64,000 nucleotides of DNA from Caldilineaceae bacterium (GCA_026645575.1 JAPKMW010000005.1:124001-188000), one strand, 5' to 3'; positions 1-8,102 are shown, counted from the stretch's first letter. Made by a program: numbers and translations. Notes: generated by a model not told the origin, from the letters alone.

Positions 1-108
1 ACTCTCTTCGGTGCGGGGCAACATGATATTTTGGGCAGCAAAACGATTAACCAGTTCCACAATAGGTTGAACATCTTGTTCTTGTGCGGAACGAATAGCG
101 ATCTCCAT
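1..108 (-). CDS. GNAT N-acetyltransferase, N-terminal part (cut by window edge)
   Basis: The reverse strand reads 36 codons from an ATG at 108 to the window edge without a stop. The peptide starts MEIAIRSAQEQD and continues with IVELVNRFAAQ and LPRTEES. This matches the start of GNAT-fold acetyltransferases of the ArgA/N-acetylglutamate-synthase type, where a short beta strand is followed by a helix and the LPR segment. A ribosome site AAAGAGG lies about 10 bases upstream. It follows argC-argB-argD on the same strand, so an N-acetylglutamate synthase role is the natural reading. The acetyl-CoA site is outside the window, so the exact substrate is inferred from the neighbours. Confidence 0.6.
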   Translation of the reverse strand, partial: MEIAIRSAQEQDVQPIVELVNRFAAQNIMLPRTEES

Positions 109-490
109 CTTCTTGTATCCTCTTTGTTCACTGGGGCTGTCTTATCCACAGCCGTCAACCATGCCGATCAAATGGTAATGAACGAAACCACTTGCAAAAT
201 ACGCGTCGCGTCTTCCCGTGTCCACAATGCGGCAACGTTGATCCTGTACGCAAAAAGTTTGCATACGTTCCAGGGAGCGACTCAACCATCCCTTGGGCCA
301 TCATACATTTCACCTGTTTCCTAACCCGGATCTGTAATGGAGCCGGTTGTTTGTGCCTTCTGAACCTTCGACTGGCCTGTCTAAAGTATATTAGGTATTG
401 GATATTGAGTATTCAGTGCTATCCACACCACATAATACCCACTAACCAATACCTAATATCCACTATCTAACTTTTTGGTAATCTATACGC
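109..490. other. Intergenic region between argD and the acetyltransferase
   Basis: No convincing gene. It holds a small hairpin whose arms GGCTGT and ACAGCC flank a loop that contains a single DnaA-box-like TTATCCACA (142-150 on the plus strand), and the inverted repeat described at 388-468. Two short open frames here have no family resemblance and no ribosome site. Confidence 0.5.
388..468. repeat. Intergenic stem-loop, family D
   Basis: ATTAGGTATTGG near 390 pairs with CCAATACCTAAT near 446-457, with further partly matching TAT/ATA-rich sequence on both sides. The same words (ATACCCAATATC, CTAATATC) recur at 18291-18355, so this is a dispersed family and not a chance hairpin. It lies just downstream of argD. 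Confidence 0.6.
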
Positions 491-1705
491 TTACATCGTC
501 TGCAAAATATCCCCAACTGCCTGCACTGCTTGCGCCAATTCCTCTTTGGTAATGATCAAAGGCGGGACGAAGCGCAACACATTGGCGCCGGCACTGACCA
601 GAATAACCCCCTTGTCATAGGCTTTTTCCACAATGGGGCCAACTTCAATATCCATCTCCACGCCGACTAGCAGCCCTTCGCCACGCACTTCCTTGATGTG
701 GGGGCTGTTGAGTTCAGCCAAGAGTTCCTTGAGATAGTCGCCCTTTTCCTTAACACTGCCCAGGAACGACGGTTCGGCAATGCGCGTCACCACATGGTGG
801 GCGACATGGGTGGTGAAGGGATTGGCGGCGAAGGTGCTGGCATGATCCCCCTTGTGAATCGTGTCGGCCACCTTTTGGCGCATCATGATCGCACCGATAG
901 GCAGACCACCGGCCAGCGGTTTCGCCAGCGTCATCAGATCAGGTTCAATCACGCCAGTCGGTGCATCGGGGCCACCGGAAACCGTTACATGACCCCACAA
1001 ATTGCCGGTGCGACCGAGACCACACTGGACTTCGTCATAGATCAGCAGCGCATCATATTGATCGGCCAGGGCCCGCAGACCGGCCAGAAATTCACGGGTG
1101 GCTGGATAGACGCCGCCTTCGCCCTGGATCGGCTCGACAATGATGGCGCAGACGCTCTCATCCATCTGTTCGCGGGCGCTCTCCAAGTTATTGAATTCGG
1201 CAAAGCGCACGCCGGGCATCAAAGGCTTAAAGGGATCTTGATACTTGGCGCGGGGCGTCGCTGCCAAACTGCCGAAGAGGCGACCATGAAAGGCGTTGGT
1301 AAAGGACAGGATATTATATTTGTCTTCATGACCATGTTCGCGCGCATAGCGACGGGCAAACTTAAAGGCGCCTTCGTTGGCATCGGCGCCGGTCAGGCTG
1401 AAGTGAACTTTGTCGGCAAAGCTGTTTTCACACAGGAACTTGGCCAGACGGGTCTGGGGTTCGGTGTGATAAAGGTTGCTGACATGAAACATGCCGGTGC
1501 TGGTCGCTTCCTGAATCGCCTGTTTGACGCCGGGATCGTTATAGCCTAGTGAGTTGACGGCAATGCCGGCCACACAGTCGATATAGGCTTTGCCGTCGGT
1601 GTCGTACAAGGTGCTGCCCTCGCCGCCGGCCAGGACAAAGGGCGGGCGACTGTAGACCCCAAGAATATACTCCTGCTCTGCTGCAATAACGCTTTGCTTA
1701 TCCAT
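491..1705 (-). CDS. argD: Acetylornithine aminotransferase
   Basis: 404 residues, the usual length for class III PLP-dependent aminotransferases. It moves an amino group from glutamate to N-acetylglutamate semialdehyde, giving N-acetylornithine, in the cytoplasm. The cofactor-binding segment LTGADANEGAFKFARR is near residue 105, the IIVEPIQGEGG and LLIYDEVQCGLGRTG blocks follow, and the PLP lysine is in TLAKPLAGGLPIGA near residue 262. The ATG at 1705 has a strong GGGAGGA site 9 bases upstream. It is the third gene of argC-argB-argD. Some relatives act on ornithine or succinylornithine, but the neighbours support acetylornithine. Confidence 0.9.
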   Translation of the reverse strand: MDKQSVIAAEQEYILGVYSRPPFVLAGGEGSTLYDTDGKAYIDCVAGIAVNSLGYNDPGVKQAIQEATSTGMFHVSNLYHTEPQTRLAKFLCENSFADKVHFSLTGADANEGAFKFARRYAREHGHEDKYNILSFTNAFHGRLFGSLAATPRAKYQDPFKPLMPGVRFAEFNNLESAREQMDESVCAIIVEPIQGEGGVYPATREFLAGLRALADQYDALLIYDEVQCGLGRTGNLWGHVTVSGGPDAPTGVIEPDLMTLAKPLAGGLPIGAIMMRQKVADTIHKGDHASTFAANPFTTHVAHHVVTRIAEPSFLGSVKEKGDYLKELLAELNSPHIKEVRGEGLLVGVEMDIEVGPIVEKAYDKGVILVSAGANVLRFVPPLIITKEELAQAVQAVGDILQTM

Positions 1706-1765
1706 GACTTCGATTCCTCCCCTGTCTGCTTGGTTTTGAAAAATTGTGCAATGTGTCTGACGTGG

Positions 1766-1842
1766 AGAGATTGCGAGATACAGAGATTAAGAGATTCATT
1801 GCTGCTACACTAATCTCTCAATCTCTGTATCTCGCAATCTCT
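1766..1842. repeat. Intergenic heptad stem-loop, family C copy 1
   Basis: Left arm is a run of AGAGATT-like heptads (1766-1796). The right arm (1811-1842) is the matching run of AATCTCT heptads, so the RNA can fold into a long hairpin. It sits between argB and argD inside the operon. Other copies are at 28665, 51867 and 54286. Confidence 0.7.
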
Positions 1843-1849
1843 GTATTGC

Positions 1850-2665
1850 CTACTTTGAACCGACAATCCCAGTGCCGCTATCTTCCTGCACGCCGGCCAG
1901 ATTGGTAATGACAGCCTGGGCCACTCCACCCCGCACCGCTTCGGTGGCGCTGCGCACTTTGGGGATCATGCCACCGGTGATGATGCCCTCTTCGATCCAC
2001 TGTTCCGCCTGGTTGGCCGTCACAGCGCGCACGACCCGTCCCGCCACCAAAATTCCCGGCACGTTGCTGATAAAGACCAATTTGATCGCCCCTAACCTGG
2101 CCGCAATGGCTGTGGCGGCATGATCGGCGTTGACGTTATAGCTCAAGGCGTCTAAGCTACCAAAACTGATCGGGCTGACGACCGGGACAATATTGCCGGC
2201 GATCAATACTTGCAACAGTTGGTCGTTGACATCGCGAATATCGCCAACCCGCCCCAAGTCGCCCAGCGGGTGCCACATCTTTTCCACGTAGATGGTGCCA
2301 GCGTCTACACCACTAATGCCCGCAGCCATAATGTCAGCGTTGACCAGGGCGCGCACAATCCGTTTGTTCATCAGGCCGCTTAAGACCATCTCGGCCACAT
2401 CCATGCTGGCGTCATCGGTCACCCGCAGCCCTTCAATAAAGGCGGTTTTCAATCCTAGCCGCTGTTGATAATCGGCAATCGCCTTGCCGCCGCCATGCAC
2501 TACCACCGGAAAATGACCCTGATCCAGTGTCGCTTTCACCGCCTGCGCCAGACCAAACAAAAATGATTCGTCATCCAACTCATTGCCGCCCACCTTCAAT
2601 ACCACAATGTACCTGGATGTCGTTTCCCCATTTGCTTCTGCTTGATTGAGTGAGAGTGTTTCCAT
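1850..2665 (-). CDS. argB: Acetylglutamate kinase
   Basis: 271 residues of the amino acid kinase family. It phosphorylates N-acetylglutamate, the second step of arginine synthesis. Visible are the N-terminal nucleotide-site block VLKVGGNELDD, the glycine-rich VVVHGGGKAI, the substrate segment GLRVTDDASMDVAEMVLSG, and the C-terminal GGMIPKVRSATEAVRGGV that closes over ATP. A tail of about 18 residues precedes the core, so the true start could be slightly later, and the ribosome site is weak (AAAGAAG). The next gene upstream is argC, with a family A hairpin between. Confidence 0.92.
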   Translation of the reverse strand: METLSLNQAEANGETTSRYIVVLKVGGNELDDESFLFGLAQAVKATLDQGHFPVVVHGGGKAIADYQQRLGLKTAFIEGLRVTDDASMDVAEMVLSGLMNKRIVRALVNADIMAAGISGVDAGTIYVEKMWHPLGDLGRVGDIRDVNDQLLQVLIAGNIVPVVSPISFGSLDALSYNVNADHAATAIAARLGAIKLVFISNVPGILVAGRVVRAVTANQAEQWIEEGIITGGMIPKVRSATEAVRGGVAQAVITNLAGVQEDSGTGIVGSK

Positions 2666-2691
2666 CTTCTTTGATTTCTCGCATTCAAAAG

Positions 2692-2745
2692 GTAGTAAAG
2701 ACTTTAGTCTCCCGACGACGATGCAAAGACTAAAAGCTGTACTAC
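2692..2745. repeat. Nested-palindrome stem-loop, family A copy 1
   Basis: GTAGTAAAGACTTTAGTCT on the left is partly mirrored by AAGACTAAAAGCTGTACTAC on the right. This is the most diverged of three copies (others at 12978 and 30818). The left arm is itself a small palindrome (AAGACT/AGTCTT type). It lies in the 85 bases between argC and argB. Confidence 0.7.
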
Positions 2746-2750
2746 GGTTT

Positions 2751-3785
2751 TTAGAGCAACCCGTCGGTCTCTTTTAATCCGACGGCAATATTAAAGTTCT
2801 GAATAGCCTGACCACTGGCGCCTTTGATCAAGTTGTCTTCACTGGCAACAATGATATAGCTGTTGCCGTCCGGCTGTTGGGGGTTGGCCGGTGTGATGCT
2901 GATGGCGCAGCGGTTGGTGTAGGTGGTATGGCGCAGGGAAGCCAGTTGCCCCGCCGGCAGCAGGTGGACGAATGGCTCGTCGGCGTAGGTTTCGGTGTAG
3001 AGCTGGCGAATTTCCCTCTCGGTGATGCCGTGGGAGACAGTGATATACATGGTGCTGAGAATGCCGCGATTGACTGGCAGCAGATGAGGCGAAAAGATAA
3101 ATTGAAAGTTCTGCGTCGTCGGCGCAGCGTGGTTGAGTACCTGCTCCATCTCCGCAATGTGGCGATGGCGATAGCCAATGTTGTAGGGATAGAAATTTTC
3201 GTTGACCTCGACAAAGCTATAAGGTAAGGAGGCTTTGCGACCAGCGCCGCTGGTGCCGCTTTTGCTGTCGATGATCACCTGTTGGCCCAGCCAGCCGGCT
3301 TTGGCCAGCGGATAGAGACCCAGGTTGACCGTCGTTGGGTAGCAGCCGGGGTTGGCGATCAACTGAGCGCCTCGAATCTTATCGCGATAGATTTCACAGA
3401 GGCCATAGACAAATTGGGGAAGCAACTCCGGCGCCGTGTGTTCGGTATGATACCACTGTTGATAAATCTGTTGATTGGGCAACCGGAAGTCGGCGCTCAA
3501 GTCGATGACGCGTACTCCGCTGGCCTGGAAGGCGCGCACCGGCTCAATCGACGCGGCGTGGGGCAGACAGAGAAAGACGACATCAACCTCCTTGGCACGG
3601 GCGACGCCTTCCTCTAAGCTAATGAGTGGATAGTTCCAGGGAACGGCATGAACCTCCGAAAGCGTACTGCCGGCCTTACTTTCACTCGTCACCCAGCCGA
3701 TCTCTAGATGGGGATGGCGGTGGATTAATTGAACCAATTCAATGCCTGTGTAACCGGTAGCGCCGGCAATCCCTGCTTTATACAT
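2751..3785 (-). CDS. argC: N-acetyl-gamma-glutamyl-phosphate reductase
   Basis: 344 residues, normal length. It reduces N-acetylglutamyl phosphate to the semialdehyde with NADPH. The N-terminal GIAGATGYTGIELVQLI is the Rossmann dinucleotide motif, and the catalytic cysteine lies in NPGCYPTT near residue 148. The conserved SGTSGAGRKA and HRHIAEMEQ blocks follow. The ATG at 3785 has a very strong GGGGGAGG site. It is the first structural gene of the arginine operon. About 165 bases upstream lies a terminator hairpin, and before that a leader ORF and promoter, which suggests termination control. Confidence 0.94.
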   Translation of the reverse strand: MYKAGIAGATGYTGIELVQLIHRHPHLEIGWVTSESKAGSTLSEVHAVPWNYPLISLEEGVARAKEVDVVFLCLPHAASIEPVRAFQASGVRVIDLSADFRLPNQQIYQQWYHTEHTAPELLPQFVYGLCEIYRDKIRGAQLIANPGCYPTTVNLGLYPLAKAGWLGQQVIIDSKSGTSGAGRKASLPYSFVEVNENFYPYNIGYRHRHIAEMEQVLNHAAPTTQNFQFIFSPHLLPVNRGILSTMYITVSHGITEREIRQLYTETYADEPFVHLLPAGQLASLRHTTYTNRCAISITPANPQQPDGNSYIIVASEDNLIKGASGQAIQNFNIAVGLKETDGLL

Positions 3786-3948
3786 GCGACCTCCCCCTTC
3801 GTAAAGAAAAGTGAAGAAAAATCGGTTTGTTTGTTGATAAACGGACAGCCTTCAGCGATTAGTATGAGCTGTCTTTGGTTTTACGTAAATCTAATGTGAT
3901 ACAGTTGGCAGATAGAATTTGCTGTAAACCATAACGCATTACTGCAAA

Positions 3949-3975
3949 TAAAAAAGCTCTCCGTCTGGAGAGCTT
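3949..3975 (-). terminator. Intrinsic terminator (candidate attenuator) before argC
   Basis: On the minus strand AAGCTCTCC, loop AGAC, GGAGAGCTT runs straight into six U. The 9-bp stem and U run are textbook. It lies between the promoter at 4096-4124 and argC, so the default transcript would end before the operon. Confidence 0.8.
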
Positions 3976-4021
3976 CGCAGGTTACTGGGTGGTGAGCCGC
4001 GCGCGCTAATTCCAGTTCGGA

Positions 4022-4087
4022 TCATCCGATCGGAACGCGGTACGGCCTAAAATGAAAGTGACTGAAGGAAGCAAACAAGGTACTCAT
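4022..4087 (-). CDS. Putative leader peptide of the arginine operon
   Basis: A 21-codon frame starts at the ATG at 4087 and ends with TGA at 4022. It reads MSTLFASFSHFHFRPYRVPI and one final glycine. The promoter places the transcription start only 0 to 5 bases before this ATG, so the message would be leaderless. Two arginine codons (AGG and CGC, positions 14 and 17) lie near the end, before the sequence that can fold into hairpins. It is also rich in Phe. The arrangement fits a translation-sensing attenuator, but the arginine link is inferred from argC downstream. Confidence 0.45.
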   Translation of the reverse strand: MSTLFASFSHFHFRPYRVPIG

Positions 4088-4095
4088 GGTTGTAT

Positions 4096-4124
4096 AGTGT
4101 AACATGATGGCGAGTGGGTGTCAA
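4096..4124 (-). promoter_or_regulatory. Sigma-70 promoter of the arginine leader
   Basis: TTGACA (4124-4119), a 17-base spacer, then TACACT (4101-4096) on the minus strand. The -35 is perfect and the -10 differs by two bases. The predicted start falls at or just before the leader ATG at 4087. Confidence 0.75.
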
Positions 4125-4173
4125 TAATGAAACGCGGATTTGCGCGGATTTGGGCAACGCTGATTATGCTGAC

Positions 4174-4247
4174 ACAGACGAGGATTTAGGCAAGGCGGAT
4201 GATTCCTCTGCCCTGCCAAGATCCGCGGTTTCTAAATCTGCGTCTGT
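4174..4247. repeat. Long inverted repeat after the SDR gene
   Basis: The arm at 4174-4200 (begins ACAGACGAGGATTTAG) mirrors 4221-4247 (ends CTAAATCTGCGTCTGT) with a 20-base loop. Just before it, GCGGATTT is repeated around 4134-4150. It ends only five bases from the SDR stop, so it may terminate that gene. The frame read through it is repeat-driven and not treated as a gene. Confidence 0.65.
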
Positions 4248-4252
4248 ATCCC

Positions 4253-5020
4253 TCATCGCGGCGCCATCCGTAGCGCGCCATCGAGCCGGATCACTTCGCC
4301 GTTGAGCATCCGGTTGGCAAAGATGTGGCTGACGAGGGCAGCGTACTCAGTTGGTTGGCCCAGACGACTAGGAAAGGGAACTTGCTCACCCAAACTGGTG
4401 CGGGCCGCTTCTGGTAGGGCGGCCATAAGCGGTGTGTCAAAGAGGCCAGGGGCAATGGTGACGACGCGAATACCGTAAGTCGCCAAATCGCGCGCCGCGG
4501 GGAGGGTTAAGCTGACAATGCCCCCTTTGGACGCAGCATAGGCGGCTTGACCAATTTGTCCGTCAAAAGCGGCGACGGAGGCGGTGTTGACAATTACCCC
4601 ACGCTCACCATCGAGACCTGGTTCATTTTGGCTCATGGCGGCTGCGACCAGCCGTAGCACATTGAACGAGCCGATCAGATTGACGTGGATGACTTTGGCA
4701 AAGGTGTCGAGGCGGTGGGGCCCGCGCTTGCCGGTGATGCGCTCACCGATGGCAATACCGGCACAGTTGACAGCGCCATGTAGCGCGCCAAAGTGGGCTT
4801 GGGCTTGGATAATGGAATTTTGTACACTCGCTTCGTCAGTCACATCCGCTGCCACAAAGAGCGCCTGTGAGCCGATCGCTTGTGCCGTTGCCGCCCCCTT
4901 GGTTTGATCGACATCGACAATGACAATATTCGCCCCTTCCCCACAGAGACGCTCTGCCGTAGCCCGTCCCAAACCAGATCCACCGCCACTTACCAAAATT
5001 GTCTTTTGCTGAATATCCAT
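4253..5020 (-). CDS. SDR-family oxidoreductase, 3-hydroxyacyl-CoA dehydrogenase type 2-like
   Basis: 255 residues, classical short-chain dehydrogenase. It has the NAD motif [15 protein letters not shown], the acidic residue after strand 2 (IVIVDVDQ) that favours NAD over [14 protein letters not shown], the catalytic serine in VNTASVAAF, and YAASKGG with Tyr and Lys. The [31 protein letters not shown] style and [13 protein letters not shown] resemble HSD10-type 3-hydroxyacyl-CoA dehydrogenases. Fatty-acid genes elsewhere in the window fit, but nothing adjacent proves the substrate. It is transcribed alone. Confidence 0.75.
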   Translation of the reverse strand: MDIQQKTILVSGGGSGLGRATAERLCGEGANIVIVDVDQTKGAATAQAIGSQALFVAADVTDEASVQNSIIQAQAHFGALHGAVNCAGIAIGERITGKRGPHRLDTFAKVIHVNLIGSFNVLRLVAAAMSQNEPGLDGERGVIVNTASVAAFDGQIGQAAYAASKGGIVSLTLPAARDLATYGIRVVTIAPGLFDTPLMAALPEAARTSLGEQVPFPSRLGQPTEYAALVSHIFANRMLNGEVIRLDGALRMAPR

Positions 5021-5129
5021 ACGGTTTCCTCGTTTGCTTTATCTTGCCTGTCGTAAGCTTTGATTGCCAAAATCGGCAAAACTGACGAAAGCTGACAAAA
5101 TCGCCTGGATTTTTGTATTAAATTGGGGG

Positions 5130-5158
5130 TTGAAATTGTTTACAAAGCCTGCTATAAT
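5130..5158 (+). promoter_or_regulatory. Sigma-70 promoter before the methyltransferase leader
   Basis: TTGAAA (5130-5135), 17 bases, then a perfect TATAAT (5153-5158). Transcription would begin near 5165, about 180 bases before the likely methyltransferase start. Confidence 0.8.
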
Positions 5159-5236
5159 CTACTCATCTTGATCAAAGGCGAAAGATACATCGTCAATGAT
5201 GGTGGAAACGTTTCCTGGAAAACGTTTGCTGAATGT

Positions 5237-5262
5237 AGTGGGAGAATTCCCGCTCTTTTTTT
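5237..5262 (+). terminator. Intrinsic terminator in the methyltransferase leader
   Basis: AGTGGGA, loop GAAT, TCCCGCT (one G-U pair), then C and seven U. It lies about 75 bases after the predicted transcript start and before the gene. Upstream the inverted words AAACGTTTCC and GGAAAACGTTT (5207-5226) could form a competing hairpin. Confidence 0.75.
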
Positions 5263-5271
5263 GTCATCTAT

Positions 5272-5320
5272 CGCAAACTGTTTTGATAAGTACCTGTATA
5301 GATACTTACAACAGTTTGCG
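5272..5320. repeat. Inverted repeat just upstream of the methyltransferase
   Basis: CGCAAACTGTT (5272-5282) is perfectly mirrored by AACAGTTTGCG (5310-5320). Inside lies a second pair AAGTA/TACTT. It could be an operator or an RNA hairpin downstream of the leader terminator. No U run follows, so it is not a terminator. Confidence 0.7.
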
Positions 5321-5345
5321 CAAAACCATAAATGCCGTCAATATA

Positions 5346-6302
5346 ATGACTATTGCGAAGAGCGCACGTTCTGCAAAGCAAGCTGATATTCCCGTCATTG
5401 ACTATGAAAATAGTCAGTATAAGACAGATTTCTGGGAAGGTCAAGGTCGTAACTACGAAGATGCCGCCGAGCGATTGGCGCTTCGGCAATTGCTGCCGCA
5501 TCATGGCGTGCGTATTGCCGAAATCGGGGCCGGCTTTGGCCGGTTAGCCGACCTCTATCTAGGGTACGAGCAGATTATTTTATTTGATTACAGTCGGACG
5601 CTGTTGCAAGATGCGGTTAGTCGCTGGGGGCATGATCCCCGTTTTGTCTTTGCTGCTGGTAACATCTATCAATTGCCGTTGGCGACTGGTGTGCTGGATA
5701 CATTGGTTATGGTGCGAGTGATGCACCATTTGGCTGATGTGCCACAAGCGTTACAACAGCTTGCTCGCGCTTTGCATAAGCGGAGCGTTGCTGTGTTGGA
5801 GTATGCCAACAAGCGGAATTTGAAGGCAGTGGCGCGTTGGTTGTTACAACGCCAGCAGTGGTCGCCCTTTGTGCTACCACCGCTTGAATTTGTCGCCTTA
5901 AATTTCGATTTTCATCCGGCATGGATGGATCAACAATTCGCCGCTGCCGGTTTGCAACGCAAGCAACAATTTGGTGTATCACATTTTCGCTTGCCCCTCC
6001 TCAAGCAGAGGATTGATGCAAATCGGCTTGCCAAAGTGGATAGCTATCTATTTCGTCCCGGCGGCTATTATCCTATAGCGCCGAGTGTCTTTGTGCAGGC
6101 GACGTTGACTGAAAACCGGATGCCGGCGGTGGTTGATTCGTATAACCAAACGGTAGCAAGGCTCTTTCGCTGTCCGCTTTGTCGGGCCGAGGCATTTGAA
6201 GGTGTAACTGAAGAGCAACTGCTTTGTCGACAATGTAATGCCGCTTTTGCGAAAAAAGCAGGCATTTGGGATTTTAAGGAACCGATTGTTACAAGCGGTT
6301 GA
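5346..6302 (+). CDS. Class I SAM-dependent methyltransferase with C-terminal zinc ribbon
   Basis: 318 residues from the ATG at 5346. The SAM site is visible as IAEIGAGFGRLADLYLGY, with the acidic residue after strand 2 in IILFDYSRTLLQDA, and DTLVMVRVMHHLADVP as motif IV. At the C-terminus CPLCRAEAFEG and LLCRQCNAAFAKKAGIWDF form a four-cysteine zinc ribbon like those fused to some rRNA or small-molecule methyltransferases. The frame stays open back to 5196, but that part is translated terminator and inverted repeat, so the later start is preferred even though no good ribosome site is seen. The substrate cannot be told. Confidence 0.75.
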   Translation: MTIAKSARSAKQADIPVIDYENSQYKTDFWEGQGRNYEDAAERLALRQLLPHHGVRIAEIGAGFGRLADLYLGYEQIILFDYSRTLLQDAVSRWGHDPRFVFAAGNIYQLPLATGVLDTLVMVRVMHHLADVPQALQQLARALHKRSVAVLEYANKRNLKAVARWLLQRQQWSPFVLPPLEFVALNFDFHPAWMDQQFAAAGLQRKQQFGVSHFRLPLLKQRIDANRLAKVDSYLFRPGGYYPIAPSVFVQATLTENRMPAVVDSYNQTVARLFRCPLCRAEAFEGVTEEQLLCRQCNAAFAKKAGIWDFKEPIVTSG

Positions 6303-6636
6303 ACTGCTGGTGGTTTTAGTTTGTTGGACTGATTGCGCGTGATTTTAGTCGGTTTTACTATCCGAAAAGGTACGCGTAATACGGTAAACGGTGCGCGCTA
6401 TGTGGTAAAGTATTACAGAATGCTTGAAAAGCACTGAATGAATATTCAACAGCTTTTTTATATTGTACCATAATTTTATTATAGAACAAAATTTTCATCT
6501 CTTTATAGAGTATATTGAGATTATCTGTGCATATACTAACAAGCGCCGGGTTGTGCCAATAATATACAGCAATTGTCGGTTACTTACCGGGCGACTTGTG
6601 CGTATAATTCGTGCATAAGGAGAGACTGTTTTCACT
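6303..6636. other. Intergenic region before rpoD
   Basis: AT-rich stretch with no gene. Around 6433-6460 a weak hairpin (TGAAT/ATTCA inside AGC/GCT) followed by six T could end the methyltransferase transcript. The rpoD promoter lies at the far end. Confidence 0.4.
6580..6608 (+). promoter_or_regulatory. Likely rpoD promoter
   Basis: TTACTT (6580-6585), 17 bases, TATAAT (6603-6608). Transcription would start near 6615, giving a leader of roughly 22 bases that contains the AAGGAG ribosome site (6617-6622). Confidence 0.6.
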
Positions 6637-7962
6637 ATGGGGAAGCAAAGAATGCTCGATTTCTCAATGGAAGCTGATTTTGACGCCGATTTCGAAAGCA
6701 GCTTCGACCAGGAGTTTGAGAACGACTTTGAAGATGAACTACATGATCTTGGCGAGCAGGAACCCGAGTTGCAGGAAAATGCTGATGCCGAGTTAGCGCC
6801 ACCTATTGTTTTAACGCCGGAACAGATTCTGAACCAGCTTTTGGCGTTGGGCCGCACCCAGGGTTTTGTCTCTTATGATGATGTCCTAGGGTTGGTGCCG
6901 GAAGCGGAAAACAACATGGAGCAGGTGGAAGATATTTTTGCTTCACTTTTTGAGCATGGCATCGAAGTTGGTCAGGTGCGGGAAGAAGAAGAACCCGAAG
7001 ACATGACTGACCTGGATGCTGAGATGATCGAAGAAGAGAATTTTGATCTGAGCCAGATCGAAATCGATGATTCGATTAGCCTCTACCTCAAAGAGATTGG
7101 CCGGGTGCCGCTGCTTACTGCCGAAGAGGAAGTTTCCTTAGCCAAACGTATGGAAAAAGGGCGCGACTCACGGCGCAAACTAGCACAGGGTGTTGAAGAC
7201 TGGGAAGAGCGCGAACGCCTGCTCTGGTTGGTGCGCGATGGTCAAGCAGCCCAAGAACATCTCATCAAAGCCAACAGTCGCCTGGTTGTGAGCGTCGCTA
7301 AGAAGTATGTTGGTCGTGGCGTGCCTTTCCTGGATCTGATTCAGGAGGGTAACATTGGTCTGATTCGCGCCGTTAAGAAGTTTGACTACCGCCGAGGCTA
7401 TAAGTTCAGCACCTATGCGACTTGGTGGATCCGTCAAGCTGTAACCCGCGCCATCGCCGATCAGGGCCGGACAATTCGCGTGCCGGTTCACATGTATGAA
7501 CAGATCAACCGGTTGACTCGGACTAGTCGTCAACTGGTGCAAGAACTAGGCCGCGACCCAACCACCGAGGAGATCGCCGAGGAACTGGGCGTGTCGCCGC
7601 GCAAGGTCGAACATATCATGCGCGTCAGCCAGCGCCCGCTGAGCCTGGAAATGCCTGTGGGCGAGGAAGAGGATAGCTATTTAGGGGATTTTATCGAGGA
7701 TGAAGATGCCGCCGCACCTAACGAGGCCGCCGGCCAGCAAATTCTGCGTGAAGTTATCGATGAAATCTTCCAGAGCCTAACGCCACGCGAAGTGCGCATC
7801 TTGCAACTGCGCTTTGGCTTGGTGGATGGCTACTGCTACACACTCGAAGAAGTGGGCAAGAAGTTTGGTGTGACGCGTGAACGCATTCGCCAGATTGAAG
7901 CCCAAGCTTTGAGCCGTTTGCGTCACCCCAGCCGCAGCCGCAAATTGCGCGACTACCTCTAA
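6637..7962 (+). CDS. rpoD: RNA polymerase primary sigma factor (sigma-70/SigA)
   Basis: 441 residues. An acidic N-terminus and a region 1.1 fold (about residues 50-115, [26 protein letters not shown]) are followed by region 1.2 ([16 protein letters not shown]). Region 2 carries the core-binding and -10 segments [35 protein letters not shown] and [16 protein letters not shown]. Region 3 and region 4 with the helix-turn-helix [20 protein letters not shown] complete a primary sigma factor. It directs housekeeping transcription, and the -35/-10 promoters seen in this window fit it. ATG at 6637 is preferred; 6652 is a possible later start. Monocistronic, with a terminator overlapping a parS site. 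Confidence 0.95.
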   Translation: MGKQRMLDFSMEADFDADFESSFDQEFENDFEDELHDLGEQEPELQENADAELAPPIVLTPEQILNQLLALGRTQGFVSYDDVLGLVPEAENNMEQVEDIFASLFEHGIEVGQVREEEEPEDMTDLDAEMIEEENFDLSQIEIDDSISLYLKEIGRVPLLTAEEEVSLAKRMEKGRDSRRKLAQGVEDWEERERLLWLVRDGQAAQEHLIKANSRLVVSVAKKYVGRGVPFLDLIQEGNIGLIRAVKKFDYRRGYKFSTYATWWIRQAVTRAIADQGRTIRVPVHMYEQINRLTRTSRQLVQELGRDPTTEEIAEELGVSPRKVEHIMRVSQRPLSLEMPVGEEEDSYLGDFIEDEDAAAPNEAAGQQILREVIDEIFQSLTPREVRILQLRFGLVDGYCYTLEEVGKKFGVTRERIRQIEAQALSRLRHPSRSRKLRDYL

Positions 7963-7973
7963 ATCGAAACGGA

Positions 7974-7989
7974 TGTTTCACGTGAAACA
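7974..7989. promoter_or_regulatory. parS centromere site (ParB binding)
   Basis: The 16-base palindrome TGTTTCACGTGAAACA equals the bacterial parS consensus with no mismatch. ParB binds and spreads from such sites and recruits SMC-ScpAB to organise newly copied origins. They cluster near the replication origin in most bacteria. Here it lies right after rpoD and 0.7 kb before scpB. No second copy was seen in the window. Confidence 0.85.
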
Positions 7990-8020
7990 CCGGCGCAAGC
8001 AATAGCGCCGGTGTTTTTAT
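7985..8020 (+). terminator. rpoD intrinsic terminator
   Basis: A 12-bp stem with core ACACCGGCGC and GCGCCGGTGT, an 8-base loop, then a T-rich tail (TTTTATTT). The left arm shares its first five bases with the parS site, so the two elements physically overlap. Confidence 0.85.
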
Positions 8021-8102
8021 TTAGCTCGACTTTCGCTACCAATGCAACTTTCAGGTATAATAGCGCGATAGATAAATTCGTTTGTAATGAAGGATCGGAC
8101 TT

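Noticed and set aside
142..150. DnaA box as part of an origin
   Set aside because: Only one perfect TTATCCACA is present and there is no cluster, AT-rich unwinding element or dnaA nearby.
698..1549. 283-codon open frame antisense to argD
   Set aside because: Lies fully inside argD on the other strand with no ribosome site or family likeness; a codon-use shadow.
3949..4095. T-box riboswitch before argC
   Set aside because: The leader contains TACCGCG, part of the T-box word, but the tRNA-end pairing bases are CCGT instead of TGGN and no specifier stem is visible. A peptide leader fits better.
4114..4305. 63-codon frame with NADYAD-like wording
   Set aside because: Translation of an intergenic inverted repeat plus the end of the SDR gene on the other strand.
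5196..5345. 50-residue N-terminal extension of the methyltransferase
   Set aside because: It would translate the terminator and the perfect inverted repeat. The frame is open by chance; conserved methyltransferase sequence starts after 5346.
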